A stretch of DNA of 31,108 bases, from NCBI RefSeq assembly GCF_000003815.2, contig NC_049980.1, positions 355,311-386,418 on the forward strand. Reading direction: 5' to 3'. Shown here in pieces: positions 18,927-29,716 of this stretch. Both the position numbers and the translations under genes were made by a program. Numbering within the stretch: position 1 is the first letter of the stretch; every line of letters begins with the position of its first letter. The notes beneath the pieces are model-generated. The model saw nothing but the letters and a program-made list of their open reading frames with translations. It was not told the origin of the DNA and did not search any database. Origin of the DNA: Branchiostoma floridae (taxonomy: Eukaryota; Chordata; Leptocardii; Amphioxiformes; Branchiostomatidae).

Positions 18927-21900
18927 GTGGGTCCTTTTACTCACCTGAGACATCATCACACAGTATCGTATGAAGTCTCATTTTGTGTTGAACTTCCACA
19001 TACATGATATATGTTGATAGATTTATTAGTACTCAATGTAACGCCAACTTGTATCATTATTATATTTTATACTACCTTTACATGACCTCAAAGGAAAGCG
19101 GCCTGCAGTGAATAAATAAAGGTTAAAACAAAACAAAATATCGTGGGTAGCGTGTCGGACGCTTACGTTTCAACTGTACTGATCTACGGATAAACGGTTA
19201 TATGTCTTTCAAAGAACTGTCGTCGTTACATATTCTATCGTCTTCATTTTCGCCATGTTTTATAAGGTCTGGATCCGGATCCGGATAAATACTGGGCAAC
19301 ACCCCTATAGTTTGGGTAAAACGCCCAGAAACTGCTGTGCAGTTATTCCTAGTTCCTCAGGTGGTCAGTAACCTTCTCCATGGACTTAACATGTTCTGAT
19401 ATTGTGGTCACAGTGTGTGGTAGTAGATTTCACAACTGTCCGCGGAAAGTATTCGGTGTAAGTGTACATCTCCAAATAACTATGTACAGAAAAAAATGTT
19501 GCAAAGTCTATATTATTGGCAAAGTGGTCGCACAATATATGCATTTTCAACGTTTAGTACAGGAAAAAGTTTAACGGGAGGTGCCCCAACACGGCACGCT
19601 TTTTCTTGCGCTCAAACTCATGGCGCCCCATCGCTAGTTGCCTGAGAGTGGTCAAAGTTTGATGACTGAATTTTTTACACATAGATTTGAACAACATACT
19701 TGAATAAGAAATGCATTCATGTGGTTCATGAACCTTTCGCGCTGCGTGTTACAAGCGGCAAACACTGTGAGACAATTTCGTGTATGTAACCTTCCAATTT
19801 TGTGCTACGCTGGACAATGTGCCTAACTCGGTACGCTTTTTTTACATTTTGCTCTCTTCAGAAGTAAGTGGTAAATTTAAGTACACAGAAAAAAATTAAT
19901 AGTATGATATTTTAGATTACTTTTAACAGTAAAATCGTGACTGTATGTACTTTCTGTCTCATATGAGGAAGGCTGTACCTAGAACAATCCAGCTGATGTT
20001 TTTACGGGCAATGGGCTGAATGCACTGATTGTGAATGCCCGACTAAAAAAACCATTACGAAAAAACGACACCGCCAACATCAACAAAACTCTGTGTGATT
20101 ATATGAAAATATCATATACATCTCTCTATCAAGTCTTATTTTCATAGACAGCACGAATCATTTGTTACAGTCAAATAAATCTTTGGAGCGTTCTCTTGTC
20201 TGCCACCTTCACGACCACACTCCCTTGGGAGTACAATGGTCGCAATGTTTATGTCGCTTCCTTTTGGTTGCTTTTCTACTCAACAAACATTTGAAGACCC
20301 ATATCCATAGTGTTTTATGGAGCTTTATTTGTGTGTATCATGGCAGTTGTGTGACTGCTTGGACGAGTTCGTATAGTTAGCGACACGAGCCGCCAATACG
20401 CAGAGGCCGGTGACCGCAGTGATTCAGCACTGTCAACATTACTGTTAGAATTCTGTTTTTAAATAACATGAAGTAAATATGTTAAAGTATACTTGGAATG
20501 CAAATTAAAGCTGTGTGCATGGACTTGGTTTATTTACTTTTGTAATCAGCATAGTCAGTGGCAACAAACACGGTGTACTTATGGATAATAAGATCAGCAA
20601 AAAATCCGTACCGTCTTAGGACGGGAACCGTCTTAGGGCGGCCCCCGTTATATCTTTTACGCCATTGGAGGAGATAAACTTTTCCACTTACTCAGCGTTG
20701 AAGATGCACCCGTGTTTCCGGGTTGAGACAAGTTTAAAGACGAAAAATAATTCTGAAGAAACAAAATTTGTACTGTGTCTAATAAAGTATTTCTGCTGAA
20801 GAGTTGTATATTGTACATAACTCCTTTGAACTACACACATACCAACTTAGTATAGTAGCCTCTCCATAGCTTTCATGCGTAAAATAAGGTTAAAATAAAG
20901 TCAAGTATCCAATAGTATATCTTGTATGTAAAGGGTGGGGTTGGGGGCTAAGTAGTAAGGAGCGCACTGAACGACTACTATTATTGTGGTGGTCGATCAC
21001 CAATAAAATAGTTCATCCCCCATGTCATTACTAATAAAATAGCCACTGCAAATTCAGGCCCGAGTGGTACTTGTAGGTAACATGAAAAGGGGTGGAAAAA
21101 TTGTGTAGAACTTTATATTAAAACGCTGCATGTTTTTATTCTTTATATTCATAATATATGTATATCTCACATTCGAGCAAATACTAGTAGCTGAAATCTC
21201 CTAAAATGAATTACTATAGCGTTCACTACCAAAAATGATTTTTGCTTGTTTTGCTTACCCCATGGACAATTCTTATATGAAGAAAAATATTCTTCCAAGA
21301 AGAATATGTAGAATAAAATTCTAAGCAAAACAAGCAAAACAAGAAACTACCAAAAATCTTAATTCTCACGCAAAGAACAATTTTTCTATTCTTCTTTGGT
21401 GAAGAAAATTTTTCTCACACCTAAGAATTTTCTGGAACTTTTTAAAGTTCCAGAAAATTAAAAGCAAAATCTTCTTGTTTTTTCTTATGATGCAAGAAAA
21501 AAATTCTAGAAATGCTTGTTATTTTATAACTCTTAAGAAATACAAGAATGTTTGCTCTTGATTTAAGAATAGTATTCTTGGTGTAAGAATACTAATCTCA
21601 AAAATGTCTAAAAAATTCAAGCAAAAATTTGCTTGCCCCATGAACAAGCACGTTTTTCTCAGATTTCTTGGGGACAGAATAATTTTCTTCCTGGAAGATA
21701 TATTTTCTGTGAGGAAGAAAAACAAGATACACAATCATTTTTGGTAGTGTAAGTATGTTACACCCATTTTTGCCTGCTTTCTTGTTTACAAGCATCACTT
21801 GTTTTTGCCGTTTTATACAGTGTTGTTGCGTTAGTGGGCCCCAGGGCGTACAAGGCGTCCCGGGTAACAACGGTGTCAACGGTCGTGATGGTGCGAAAGG

Positions 21901-24800
21901 AGACCGAGGGGAGACTGGGTCTCCAGGCATAGCAGCCAGAGCGAGAGTGAAGCAATGTGTCTGGAACAACCTAGATAACGACGCGAACTCAGGGAAGATT
22001 GTGGTAAACAATTTTTATCGCCATTCTTATAATTCTGGATATCAGGCCACCGATCTCAATAATATCCGTCGTTTATCAGAGTCCAGGGAGTGGTGGTGTT
22101 GGGGGATTTGGGGGCATATTAACCCTATCTAGACCAGGAAGGGGGGGGGGGGCTAAAAGTGCCTGCGCCAAATTTGACGTCGAATAACTGGCGAACGACG
22201 TGTGCTAGGACTACGAAACTACGTGACTTTTCCTAGAATATTGTTGCCAACAATTGCCAACAATTCTGGAAAAAAATTACTTTGTGATTTTTCGTGTTGC
22301 CATGGCAATGGGTTTCTGAAGGCATACTTTCCCAAATTTACTAATTTCAGTTTGAATTATGGGATTTCATAGTTTTATTGCTAGATCAAACTTGTTTATT
22401 TATATCATTAACATCCTGTTTAATTTTAAGTTACATTTCTAATTAGATATTCATAATTCATGCTAATTTGATGACGTCATGGGTCAAAATCCAACATGGC
22501 GGACAATGTCATTTTCAACGATAAATACATGTTATTTTACTCAAATACCGTCAAAATCTTTTATTTTCTTACAAAACACAATCACTTGATAATTTTTAGT
22601 CCATTTCTCTTCGGTTTTGGGGTTATATGTGGAAAAAGTCGTATTTTAGAAAATTCAAGCTTGTCGATCCAAGATGGCTGACAAATGACGTCATTTTCTG
22701 ACGTCATGTAGACATCAGTGTCGTCGTCATTGGCAACAAAAGACTTGGCAGACTTAGACACCAATAAGGTAACCTTTATAGTCATCGTTTGGTCCAATTC
22801 ATTTAAGTATAACGGAAATTTCATATTTTTACGATTTTAGCCCGAAACATGACATTATGACGTCTAAATTATGTCATTTCACGTCATAGCGATACAAAAA
22901 TTACAGAAAATATAAAACTTTACGAGTACATCATCCCCACTAAATTATGTGATCGTAACCCAAGTTGTTTTGAAATTACGAAGGGGGGGGGGGGGGGGTC
23001 AAAAAAGCCCACCCCCTCCTCCCTTGTCCCAGGAATCCCGAAAAAGCCTGGTCTAGATAGGGGTAATCCTAGAGCCAAAAATTTGGCTTCTGAGACAGGC
23101 TGGCGTCCAGGCTACATACATGTATCGTCTATAGCCCGAGCTATTGAGTGAAAAATATTGATTTTTGATTTTTTGCCCCTCCCCTTGTTTAATCCTGTCT
23201 AAACAAACTATTGCTCTGTTTATATTCTTACGCAACCACATTCGTACACATGGTTACCGACTCTTTCCTGCCACTTGCTATACAATACAATCTAACACTG
23301 TAGGGTGTCTGTAAACAGCTGATAACACGACGTGCACAAAACGCGCAAATCCGGCAACATCTGCTTGACTGTATCCAATTACGGCAAGGCGTAGATAACG
23401 CAAACCTATACCAATGTACCGGAAGATGTACATTTTCTAGGGGTGATTTCTGAAATTATTAGATTGATTATAAAAACAGCTACCGCAAAAAAAGTGCATC
23501 TACTCTGTGCAGAGGACCTGCTAAACGACATACAACTGCGACATCGGGAACATACAGATGCAGATGCGAACGCGCGTTACGTTTACAAAACTAAAACTCT
23601 GTCACCGGAGGTTACCCTCCGGTCACAGAGCAATAAATTTCCCTTTCTCATCAGTGAAGATAAACGTAAGAATCATCTGTCCTCCCACATACAGGACTGC
23701 CAGTTCAACAAGGCGTCCTCAACAACCGCATTGCGCCTGACGTGGAACGGTGATCTCAGGATCAGGGGATCATCCGCCGTCTGCGCGCGCTGGTTCTTCA
23801 CTGTTAATGGCGAGGAGTGCGGCAATCCGGCCCCGATAGACGGCATAGTGTTCACTCCCGGCGTTAACATCCACCGTGTGTCAACAAGTAAGGGGTTTTA
23901 CGGTAGAACGTACTTTTTTGGCTCACCCCATTTGCCAGCGTATTCGTACTATAAATGTATTTAAGTTCGCGGGGATTTAATTTCGCGGTAGCGGGAAAAG
24001 GACTTTTTGCGAAGTTTTTAAGTTCGCGGTAGCACAATGCTCTGTAGTCTCTTACTGCCAGGGAAAAGCACGGGTGGAAAAATCCGGGTGGTGCAACAAT
24101 AGGAAGTTATCTGGCTGGACCGCACCCGTTTGGGATTTTGGAATTCCGTACAAATAACAGAAATGTGTGATAATCTGATGAGCAATTAACTAGCTAGCTA
24201 CTTCTTAAAATGGCGGTGTCCTATCGGACGACAATACATGGAACTTCTATGAAATGAAAATGATCATATATCAGAGCTTTCAAGAAAAGGAACTAAAGAA
24301 AGTAAAAAAAAAAAGTACTAAACAAGATATACCTTATAAGAAGTAGCATGGGCTATCGGTGAGTATCGCATAGTTTACGGAACCACTGTTTTAATTTTAC
24401 CGACATATGCAAATTAACTATTTTTTTCATCAAATTTAAATTCATCAGGTACAAACTTTCATTTAGCCAAGGTTGTCATATTGATTACTAGTAATACATG
24501 TAATATATCATCCTCATTGCAATCATTATCTAAAGATGATATAAGTTACAAATAAGATCAAGTTAAACATCAATGGGGAATCAGTCATATACAAAATACG
24601 GTTATTTCCCAAATAATGTGTAAAATATGTCGCTTCTCATTTTCCCAGTTGACGGCCTGTGTTACAACCTGCCTGCTGGCCCACTGACGGTTGCTTTCAA
24701 CGTCGGCGCATGCGCAAATGGACACGCTGGCGGAGACGCCTACACTGGCTGGACCTCTTACTCTAGGGTGATCCTGGAGGAACTGGACATGGCTGGCTAG
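18837..24800 (+). CDS. CTHRC1: collagen triple helix repeat-containing protein 1, 4 exons, 205 aa
   Basis: Secreted glycoprotein family; in vertebrates CTHRC1 acts at the cell surface and matrix and favours non-canonical (PCP) Wnt signalling. Exons: 18837-18926, 21821-22003, 23695-23887, 24649-24800. Phases agree and all borders are GT/AG. Seen: hydrophobic signal peptide (residues 1-24), CCCVS, Gly-X-Y repeats with Gly at every third position from 36 to 66, then the C-terminal globular domain. That domain has KQCVWNNLDN, GKIVDCQFNK, ALRLTWNGDLRI, CARWFFTVNGEECGNPAPID, VNIHRVST and GDAYTGWTSYSRVILEEL. Each lines up in order with human CTHRC1 (243 aa); the shorter length comes mostly from the N-terminus. 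The vertebrate N-glycosylation site before INIHR is not evident. ATG context ATCATGG is acceptable. Confidence 0.95.
18927..21223. other. CTHRC1 intron 1, proximal part
   Basis: No exon or recognisable element seen. Contains GGATCCGGATCCGGAT (about 19271-19286) and a short duplication ACCGTCTTAGG(A/G)CGG at about 20611-20641. Confidence 0.5.
21224..21749. mobile_element. MITE with CACTACCAAAAATGATT termini
   Basis: Inverted ends CACTACCAAAAATGATT at 21224-21240 and the reverse complement at 21733-21749. The 526-bp interior is made of hairpins rich in TTC/GAA and CAAG/CTTG. The best is AATTTTCTGGAACTTT and its exact inverse around a TT loop at about 21425-21460. No ORF of note and no clear target duplication, so the superfamily is not assigned. 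The right end lies 71 bp before CTHRC1 exon 2. Confidence 0.75.
21821..22003 (+). CDS. CTHRC1: CTHRC1 exon 2 (collagen helix)
   Basis: 61 codons, phase 0 to 0. Starts CCCVS, then the Gly-X-Y run GPQGVQGVPGNNGVNGRDG and onward, followed by RVKQCVWNNLDNDANSGKIV. Acceptor TTTTATACAG, donor GTG|GTAAAC. Confidence 0.95.
22119..23066. mobile_element. piggyBac-like MITE (PB3) in CTHRC1 intron 2
   Basis: Ends CCCTATCTAGACCAGG (left) and its near-perfect inverse CCTGGTCTAGATAGGG (right). The target site is TTAA on the left and GTAA on the right, one base changed. A G-run at 22141-22152 and another at 22983-22999 mark the subterminal parts. It shares internal blocks with the element at 13288-15536. 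The 940-bp body has no transposase. It contains TGACGTCA several times (around 22466, 22685 and 22698) and two AAGATGGC-like blocks. Confidence 0.85.
23281..23632. repeat. MITE-like fragment ending in a hairpin
   Basis: The stretch GGGGTGATTTCTGAAATTAT, then TAGATTGATTATAAAAACAG (23437-23478), resembles 15136-15175 of the nested element. It ends in a near-palindrome CTCTGTCACCGGAGG / CCTCCGGTCACAGAG (23597-23630), at the place where the other family ends in its CCTCCATG hairpin. It stops 62 bp before CTHRC1 exon 3. Confidence 0.5.
23695..23887 (+). CDS. CTHRC1: CTHRC1 exon 3 (C-terminal domain)
   Basis: 193 nt, phase 0 to 1. DCQFNKASSTTALRLTWNGD, CARWFFTVNGEECGNPAPID and VNIHRVST match human CTHRC1 block by block. 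Acceptor CCCACATACAG, donor ACAA|GTAAGG. Confidence 0.95.
23926..24196. repeat. dispersed repeat, copy B (uninterrupted TTAA site)
   Basis: Carries CCCCATTTGCCAGCGTATT, several TTCGCGG units (AAGTTCGCGGTAGC type), GAAGTTATCTGGCTGG, GTTTGGGATTTTGGA and GCAATTAACTAG. It is homologous to 13152-13287, with the TTAA (24186-24189) intact and no insertion. Confidence 0.65.
24649..24800 (+). CDS. CTHRC1: CTHRC1 exon 4 (C-terminus and stop)
   Basis: Phase 1 entry. DGLCYNLPAGPLTVAFNVGA, then GGDAYTGWTSYSRVILEEL and DMAG, ending with TAG (24798-24800). Corresponds to the most conserved end of the family. Acceptor TTCTCATTTTCCCAG. Confidence 0.95.
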
Positions 24801-24947
24801 CATGTCTTTGTCGTTTATTTCGTGATTAACTCCATGAAAAATGATGTGTCTGTGTGAGTGTGTTTGAATTCCCGGATATTTGTGGTCAGCACAACTTAAT
24901 GAATGGATTGTAATGATATCTAGTTGGTGAATAGGTCCTAGCTAGGA

Positions 24948-24992
24948 AGACGAAGGTCAAATTCGATTTCGAGCCCCCTGGTTCGTGACCTT
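24948..24992. repeat. dispersed repeat, copy B (GACCTTCGTCTT type, inverted)
   Basis: GGAAGACGAAGGTCAAATTC followed by GAGCCCCCTGG is the reverse complement of the block at 4966-5012. Located in the CTHRC1 3' region. Confidence 0.6.
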
Positions 24993-25134
24993 GGTACTGC
25001 AGCAGAAATTGGACGTGCTATGTTCTTGATAGTTTGGTGGTTAATAGCTTGTGATACAAGGAAATGTGTAGGTTTTGCTCTGGAAGTTGGACATGTTTTG
25101 ACATGATACGAAACCGTTTTTGAAAAACCGCAAC

Positions 25135-25140
25135 ATTAAA
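25135..25140 (+). promoter_or_regulatory. CTHRC1: likely CTHRC1 polyadenylation signal
   Basis: ATTAAA about 335 nt after the TAG, followed by a GT-rich stretch (GTGTTCATGTTCTGTTC). A plausible 3' end near 25160; not proven. Confidence 0.4.
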
Positions 25141-25609
25141 GTCACATTCCAGTGTTCATGTTCTGTTCAAAGCTCCTTGGTTGCCATTTGCCATTTTCAA
25201 CCATAATTGAGTGGACAGTGATAACCTATAGTCGACACGTGTTTCCGTCTTGTGAAAGGCCGTCGCCATTTAAACAGTCGTAGCCATATCGCTGACCCAA
25301 TACAATATCCGAGCGTTTCATAACTTTTTTTCAAGTATTTGTTAGATGGAATTCTTAAAAATCTATTTTGATTGGCTAAGGTTAAAAAATGACAGTCTGC
25401 CGAAATACGCACACACACATACGTGTATACAACCTTTAAGATGGGAGGGGGGCACCCGGCTTCATTTTGGCATATCCCGGCTCGATTTTTATTTTGTTTC
25501 ACCCAAATGGAAGCCATTGAAATGAATACATAATCAATGTTCTCATCTATTATTACATGCTTTAGTTTTGAAGGTAGTAGAGTGTAAACGTGGCTTGTGG
25601 GGCCATGGG

Positions 25610-26200
25610 GATAGAATTGCAGAATACTTATGACATAACAGATCGCTAGAAGAACTTTACAGATTATAATTTCTTTTATGCTTTAACACTTTTTTTCTAT
25701 TTTAAATCATATTTTACATGTACATATTACGTCATTTTCCAAAGGTCACGGAACTCACAACTGGAGACTGTACCGAGGGTGCTTAAATATACATACGGGT
25801 TTCAATAGATCCATACAAACTTTATGGAATTAATACGATCCATATACGACTTGTGCAGTATTTCAACCGCACCATGAAAATCTGGTGAACTGTTTACGGT
25901 ACAACACACAGTCCCATGGCCCAATGCATGAGAACGCCAGTTCAACTTTATCCGCGCTTAACCTTTATACAGTTTATGTATTTTAAAAAAACAGGGTATT
26001 TTGGAATATCAGGTGAACGGGCTGTGTTTTCTAAGTGGAATATTTTGAAAACATTACAATATGAAACAAATGTTTGTCGACACTTGGTTATTAAATCGAC
26101 TTACCCCGCGGTAATTTACATGTATGTCGGCATAAAGCAACCTCAAGTAACACTCTCATCAAGGTACTCTCCAAGCAGAGGTTGGGCTCCGGCTTTTTTT
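25610..26200 (+). mobile_element. dispersed element family X, copy 2
   Basis: Collinear with 17105-17670 over almost its whole length and closed by the same end motif CTCCAAGCAGAGGTTGGGCT followed by CCGGC and a T-run. The two copies differ by many substitutions and indels, so both are old. Confidence 0.65.
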
Positions 26201-26318
26201 AACGATGTTTAACGCGTTTTTATCGTGCTTCTTATCTGTACACTTTCCTTTAGGTCTCACGTAATAAATTGTAAAAAAAAAGAAACGGCCGGAGCCTAAC
26301 CTCTGCTTGGAGAGTACC
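26163..26318. repeat. inverted pair of family-X end motifs
   Basis: GGTACTCTCCAAGCAGAGG followed by TTGGGCTCCGGC (26163-26193) is matched in reverse at 26286-26318 (GCCGGAGCCTAACCTCTGC, then TTGGAGAGTACC). The arms are about 30 bp with an 85-bp loop. A further partial, reversed copy is at 29115-29142. Confidence 0.75.
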
Positions 26319-27100
26319 ACCAATGCACATGTATATCAGCACTACAATATGCAGACAATTACTTTTGATCACAACCCTCCCCGCGTGACATTTCGAGCAT
26401 TTCTCGCTGAGATTAAGTTTTTTTATGTTTGACTCGTGAGTTCCTTGCCGGAATGGCATGCATGTTTTCCTCGCGAGCTCGGTCCCACGCCGAGATTCTT
26501 CAGTTTAATGAAGTTGTAATAGTCTGGGAGGGAAGCACGCTAGGGGTGGGTACCGATACGTTATACCGGTACAAAACCTTTAGTTTATGAGATGTTGGAC
26601 CGATTACAAATTTTCACATATTATACCGATAATATTTATTTTAAAATGCCAATGGATGTCGGATACGCCACCTAATAAAACTTAGTTTTGAGTATAAAAA
26701 GTACACAGATAATTCAATTCCGGACCTGAACCTGATCGTCTGGAACTGAATGGTAACTGTCCTGAATTTTCTATACCGGTACCCAGTTTATGCTGTACAC
26801 CTGTACGGTGCAAAATAACAGAAAACAAATTCTGCAAGCTTTACGTAACTTGTAAGTGGTGACATTGTAAAATCCAATAAGTTGAATTGTGGATACACTT
26901 TTCTCTCCATCGTTCAATCTACAATTTCTTCAAATATCCCATGAATTAACATAGAACTAAATACTGAGACCTGCCAGATTTATTAATACACTGTATACGT
27001 GCAGTCGGTGTTGGGAAGAATTTTTTTTCTAAATGAATAAATCAAACATTTTCACCGCGTAAGCGACATAGCACACGGGTTGACTGACAGCTGCATAGCT
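26319..27100. other. intergenic upstream of the 104-aa gene
   Basis: No exon recognised. Contains GGTACCGATACGTTATACCGGTAC-type repeats: ATACCGGTAC occurs at 26564-26573 and TATACCGGTACC at 26772-26783. The last 60 bases before 27107 become GC-richer and could hold the promoter. Confidence 0.4.
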
Positions 27101-27106
27101 GTTGCC

Positions 27107-27130
27107 ATGGCTACGGAGCGAGAGTGTTGA
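27107..27130 (+). promoter_or_regulatory. possible upstream ORF with perfect start context
   Basis: GCCATGG start context, seven codons (MATEREC) and TGA, about 97 nt before the proposed ATG of the 104-aa protein. If the transcript starts upstream, this short ORF could dampen translation. The transcript start is unknown. Confidence 0.35.
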
Positions 27131-27226
27131 GAAGTGCGGCTCGCCGTCCATAACAAAAACTGCTGGAGAAAAGAGCAGAGACGACAACTTGCCATTTTCC
27201 TATCGGAAGTACCACAAGATGCAAAA

Positions 27227-29665
27227 ATGAGAAAAAGCGCCCGCTACCGCTTGATCTACCGGTAAGTCTCTCTTTTGACGCCTCTAGAACAGTTTTGATG
27301 TTTTGTTTTTTAAAGTTTTTGTTGAGCTTTCTATTTTGTACAGGTTTTTTCTTCGTGCCCACAGACCAATTCAAAACAGTCCAAAATAGAAAACCCGACA
27401 AAAACGTCTCTGCTAGGAGTGTAGTCAGATTTGTCATACAATTTTCATGGGATTTTAACAAATGCTGTTTTGAGAACAGACAGCTACAGTCATAATTTTA
27501 CCTACGAAAAGAATTGCGATTTTTTGCCCATGGCACTAGCTTAATAATCATAATTAGGTAGCGTTAGTTCACCTCTATCCAAAGGGGTTACATAACGTTG
27601 TATACGTTGTTTTTAATCGCAGGGTATTTAGTGATATGACATTTTTGAAAACATTGCAGTTTCAAACCACCATTCGTCGACTTGATACCCATAAATACCA
27701 TGTTTTTTAAAGAATTTAAAATGTATTTGCAAGTTTATGCCCGTAGGCTAATTGCAGGTACAAGGTACAAACAAGACATGGAACATGCATGTAACAATGA
27801 ACAATGATAAATATTATTACACAAAGACACTACTCGAATACTAATTCTAGATAGGTTGGATTTGGAAGCAGAGGAATGCAAGAGTCTTACTATTTCTATA
27901 ATCTGTGGGTTTTGTGTTATTAAGGAGAAAGTGGCTTTCTGATCGTCCTTTAATGTGGGAAGATGAGGAATATATTTGTAATTTTTTTAACAATGTGGTT
28001 CTTTCGGTATGATTAGATAAACACCTGGAATTGAAATGTGTTTTGTCTTTCAATGCTTTAGATGCACAGTATTCACAAATTCTTTCGCACAGACTTTCTA
28101 TAAGAAGAACGGATATAACGTTAGGATACCCCGTCAAATAAAGCTAAACTAGTGTTACATTTTTGTAAGTCCTCTGTTGCATCTCAATCTACTTTTTATC
28201 ATGAAAGCATTGACTAATTGTTTTTGTTCCTTTGTCATTTCAGCGACTGCTGGCCATTTTCTGGGCTGTTCCAGTCTGCACGCAACCGTCCTGCCGCACC
28301 GAGAAAGGGAGGCCGGGAAGAGCGACCTACACTGCCGGTAACTACCCTCTCACCCTCAATTAGCACAGAAACTCAAATTTACAGAAATTTCTGAACCCTG
28401 GGACACCGAAGAAATTTGACATACCCGGGCCATGTACAGAAATATACTGAAATTTCAAAAATTGGACACATCGGGTTGGGAGATCCATGTACAAAGCCCA
28501 GAAATGGCAAATATAACTTGTTTGCCAGGGACCAAAAATTTTCGGAAATTTGTGTTTTCGTTCAGGGTAGATGGTCTTAGTACAATAAAACTTGATTTCA
28601 AAATTTGTGATGTAAATTCACCAATGATTTAATGGACTATTGAGAGTCTATATATGCATACAATAAGTTATCTGGAGTTCTAATGTTGACATGTATTGGT
28701 ACATAGACCGTAGAGATAATAATACACAATGTCAATGTTTTAAGCTAAATGTATACACAAAAATATTTAAACTTAAAGTATTTCCACATCACAGATGTAT
28801 TTTAGATATTGTTGGTTATGCTATATGTCTCGTTGTATAATGTAAACAACCCTGATAGTTTCGTCCGCAAAATGCAACTTAACAGTAGCTAGATAGAATA
28901 ATAATTCATTCTACTACATGTCCTACTAATTTACTACAAACGTCAGTACACTTATTACAGTCTTCAAGCAGGTTAAGCTACGGCACCTGGTTTTAAGCGT
29001 CATTTCAAGAGGTTTTGTCAAGCTTTCATGCATTTCTTTCTTTCGTCCGTCAGCCTACATGTAGTTTGAAAGATAAAAGAAACTGAAGTCCGACAAAACG
29101 CCCAACAAGACAATCGAAGCCTAAGGTCTGCTTGGAGAGTACGCGTCTTCCTTCAAAACATACTGAAAGGACGTATGCATTTATTACTACATTTCCTTTC
29201 CACAAACAGCCCGGCCGGGCCATGGTTTCGAAATGAGGGAACACAAAACATTTCTTGTTAGGCTTAGCTAGCCACTGTGATATTTGCAGATATGATGATA
29301 TAAGTTGTGATATGTTTCGCTTAAGAGCTGACAACAATAAGAGCTAATTATTGCATTGTCTATTATTCCTTTAGCGTGGCGACGCCCAGAAAGTCGGCAA
29401 CCTACCCACCGAACCGACTGACGATTATCGGCAGGGTGACCAGCTCGGAGTGGCGTTTGACGCACCCGCTGACTACGGTGGGCGCGGACCAAGGTTCGAC
29501 GGACCCGCCGACTACGGTAAGACTGCCTGATACTTTTACAGATATTCAAGTTGTCCTGTGCTGCTAGCCTTAAGCTTATTACGAAGAAGAAATGTAGTTG
29601 TATTCTATATTACTTTAGTTACATGTACACGAATTCACATTTCCGATTGACGGCGATGGCACACA

Positions 29666-29716
<51 letters not shown>

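Noticed and set aside
21598-22011. 137-aa minus ORF and other ORFs opposite CTHRC1 exon 2
   Set aside because: Antisense shadow of the Gly-X-Y repeats (Pro/Thr-rich, no Met near a promoter).
27111-27461. 116-aa minus ORF over exon 1 of the 104-aa gene
   Set aside because: Low-complexity Lys/Phe composition and no domain; overlaps the proposed exon antisense.
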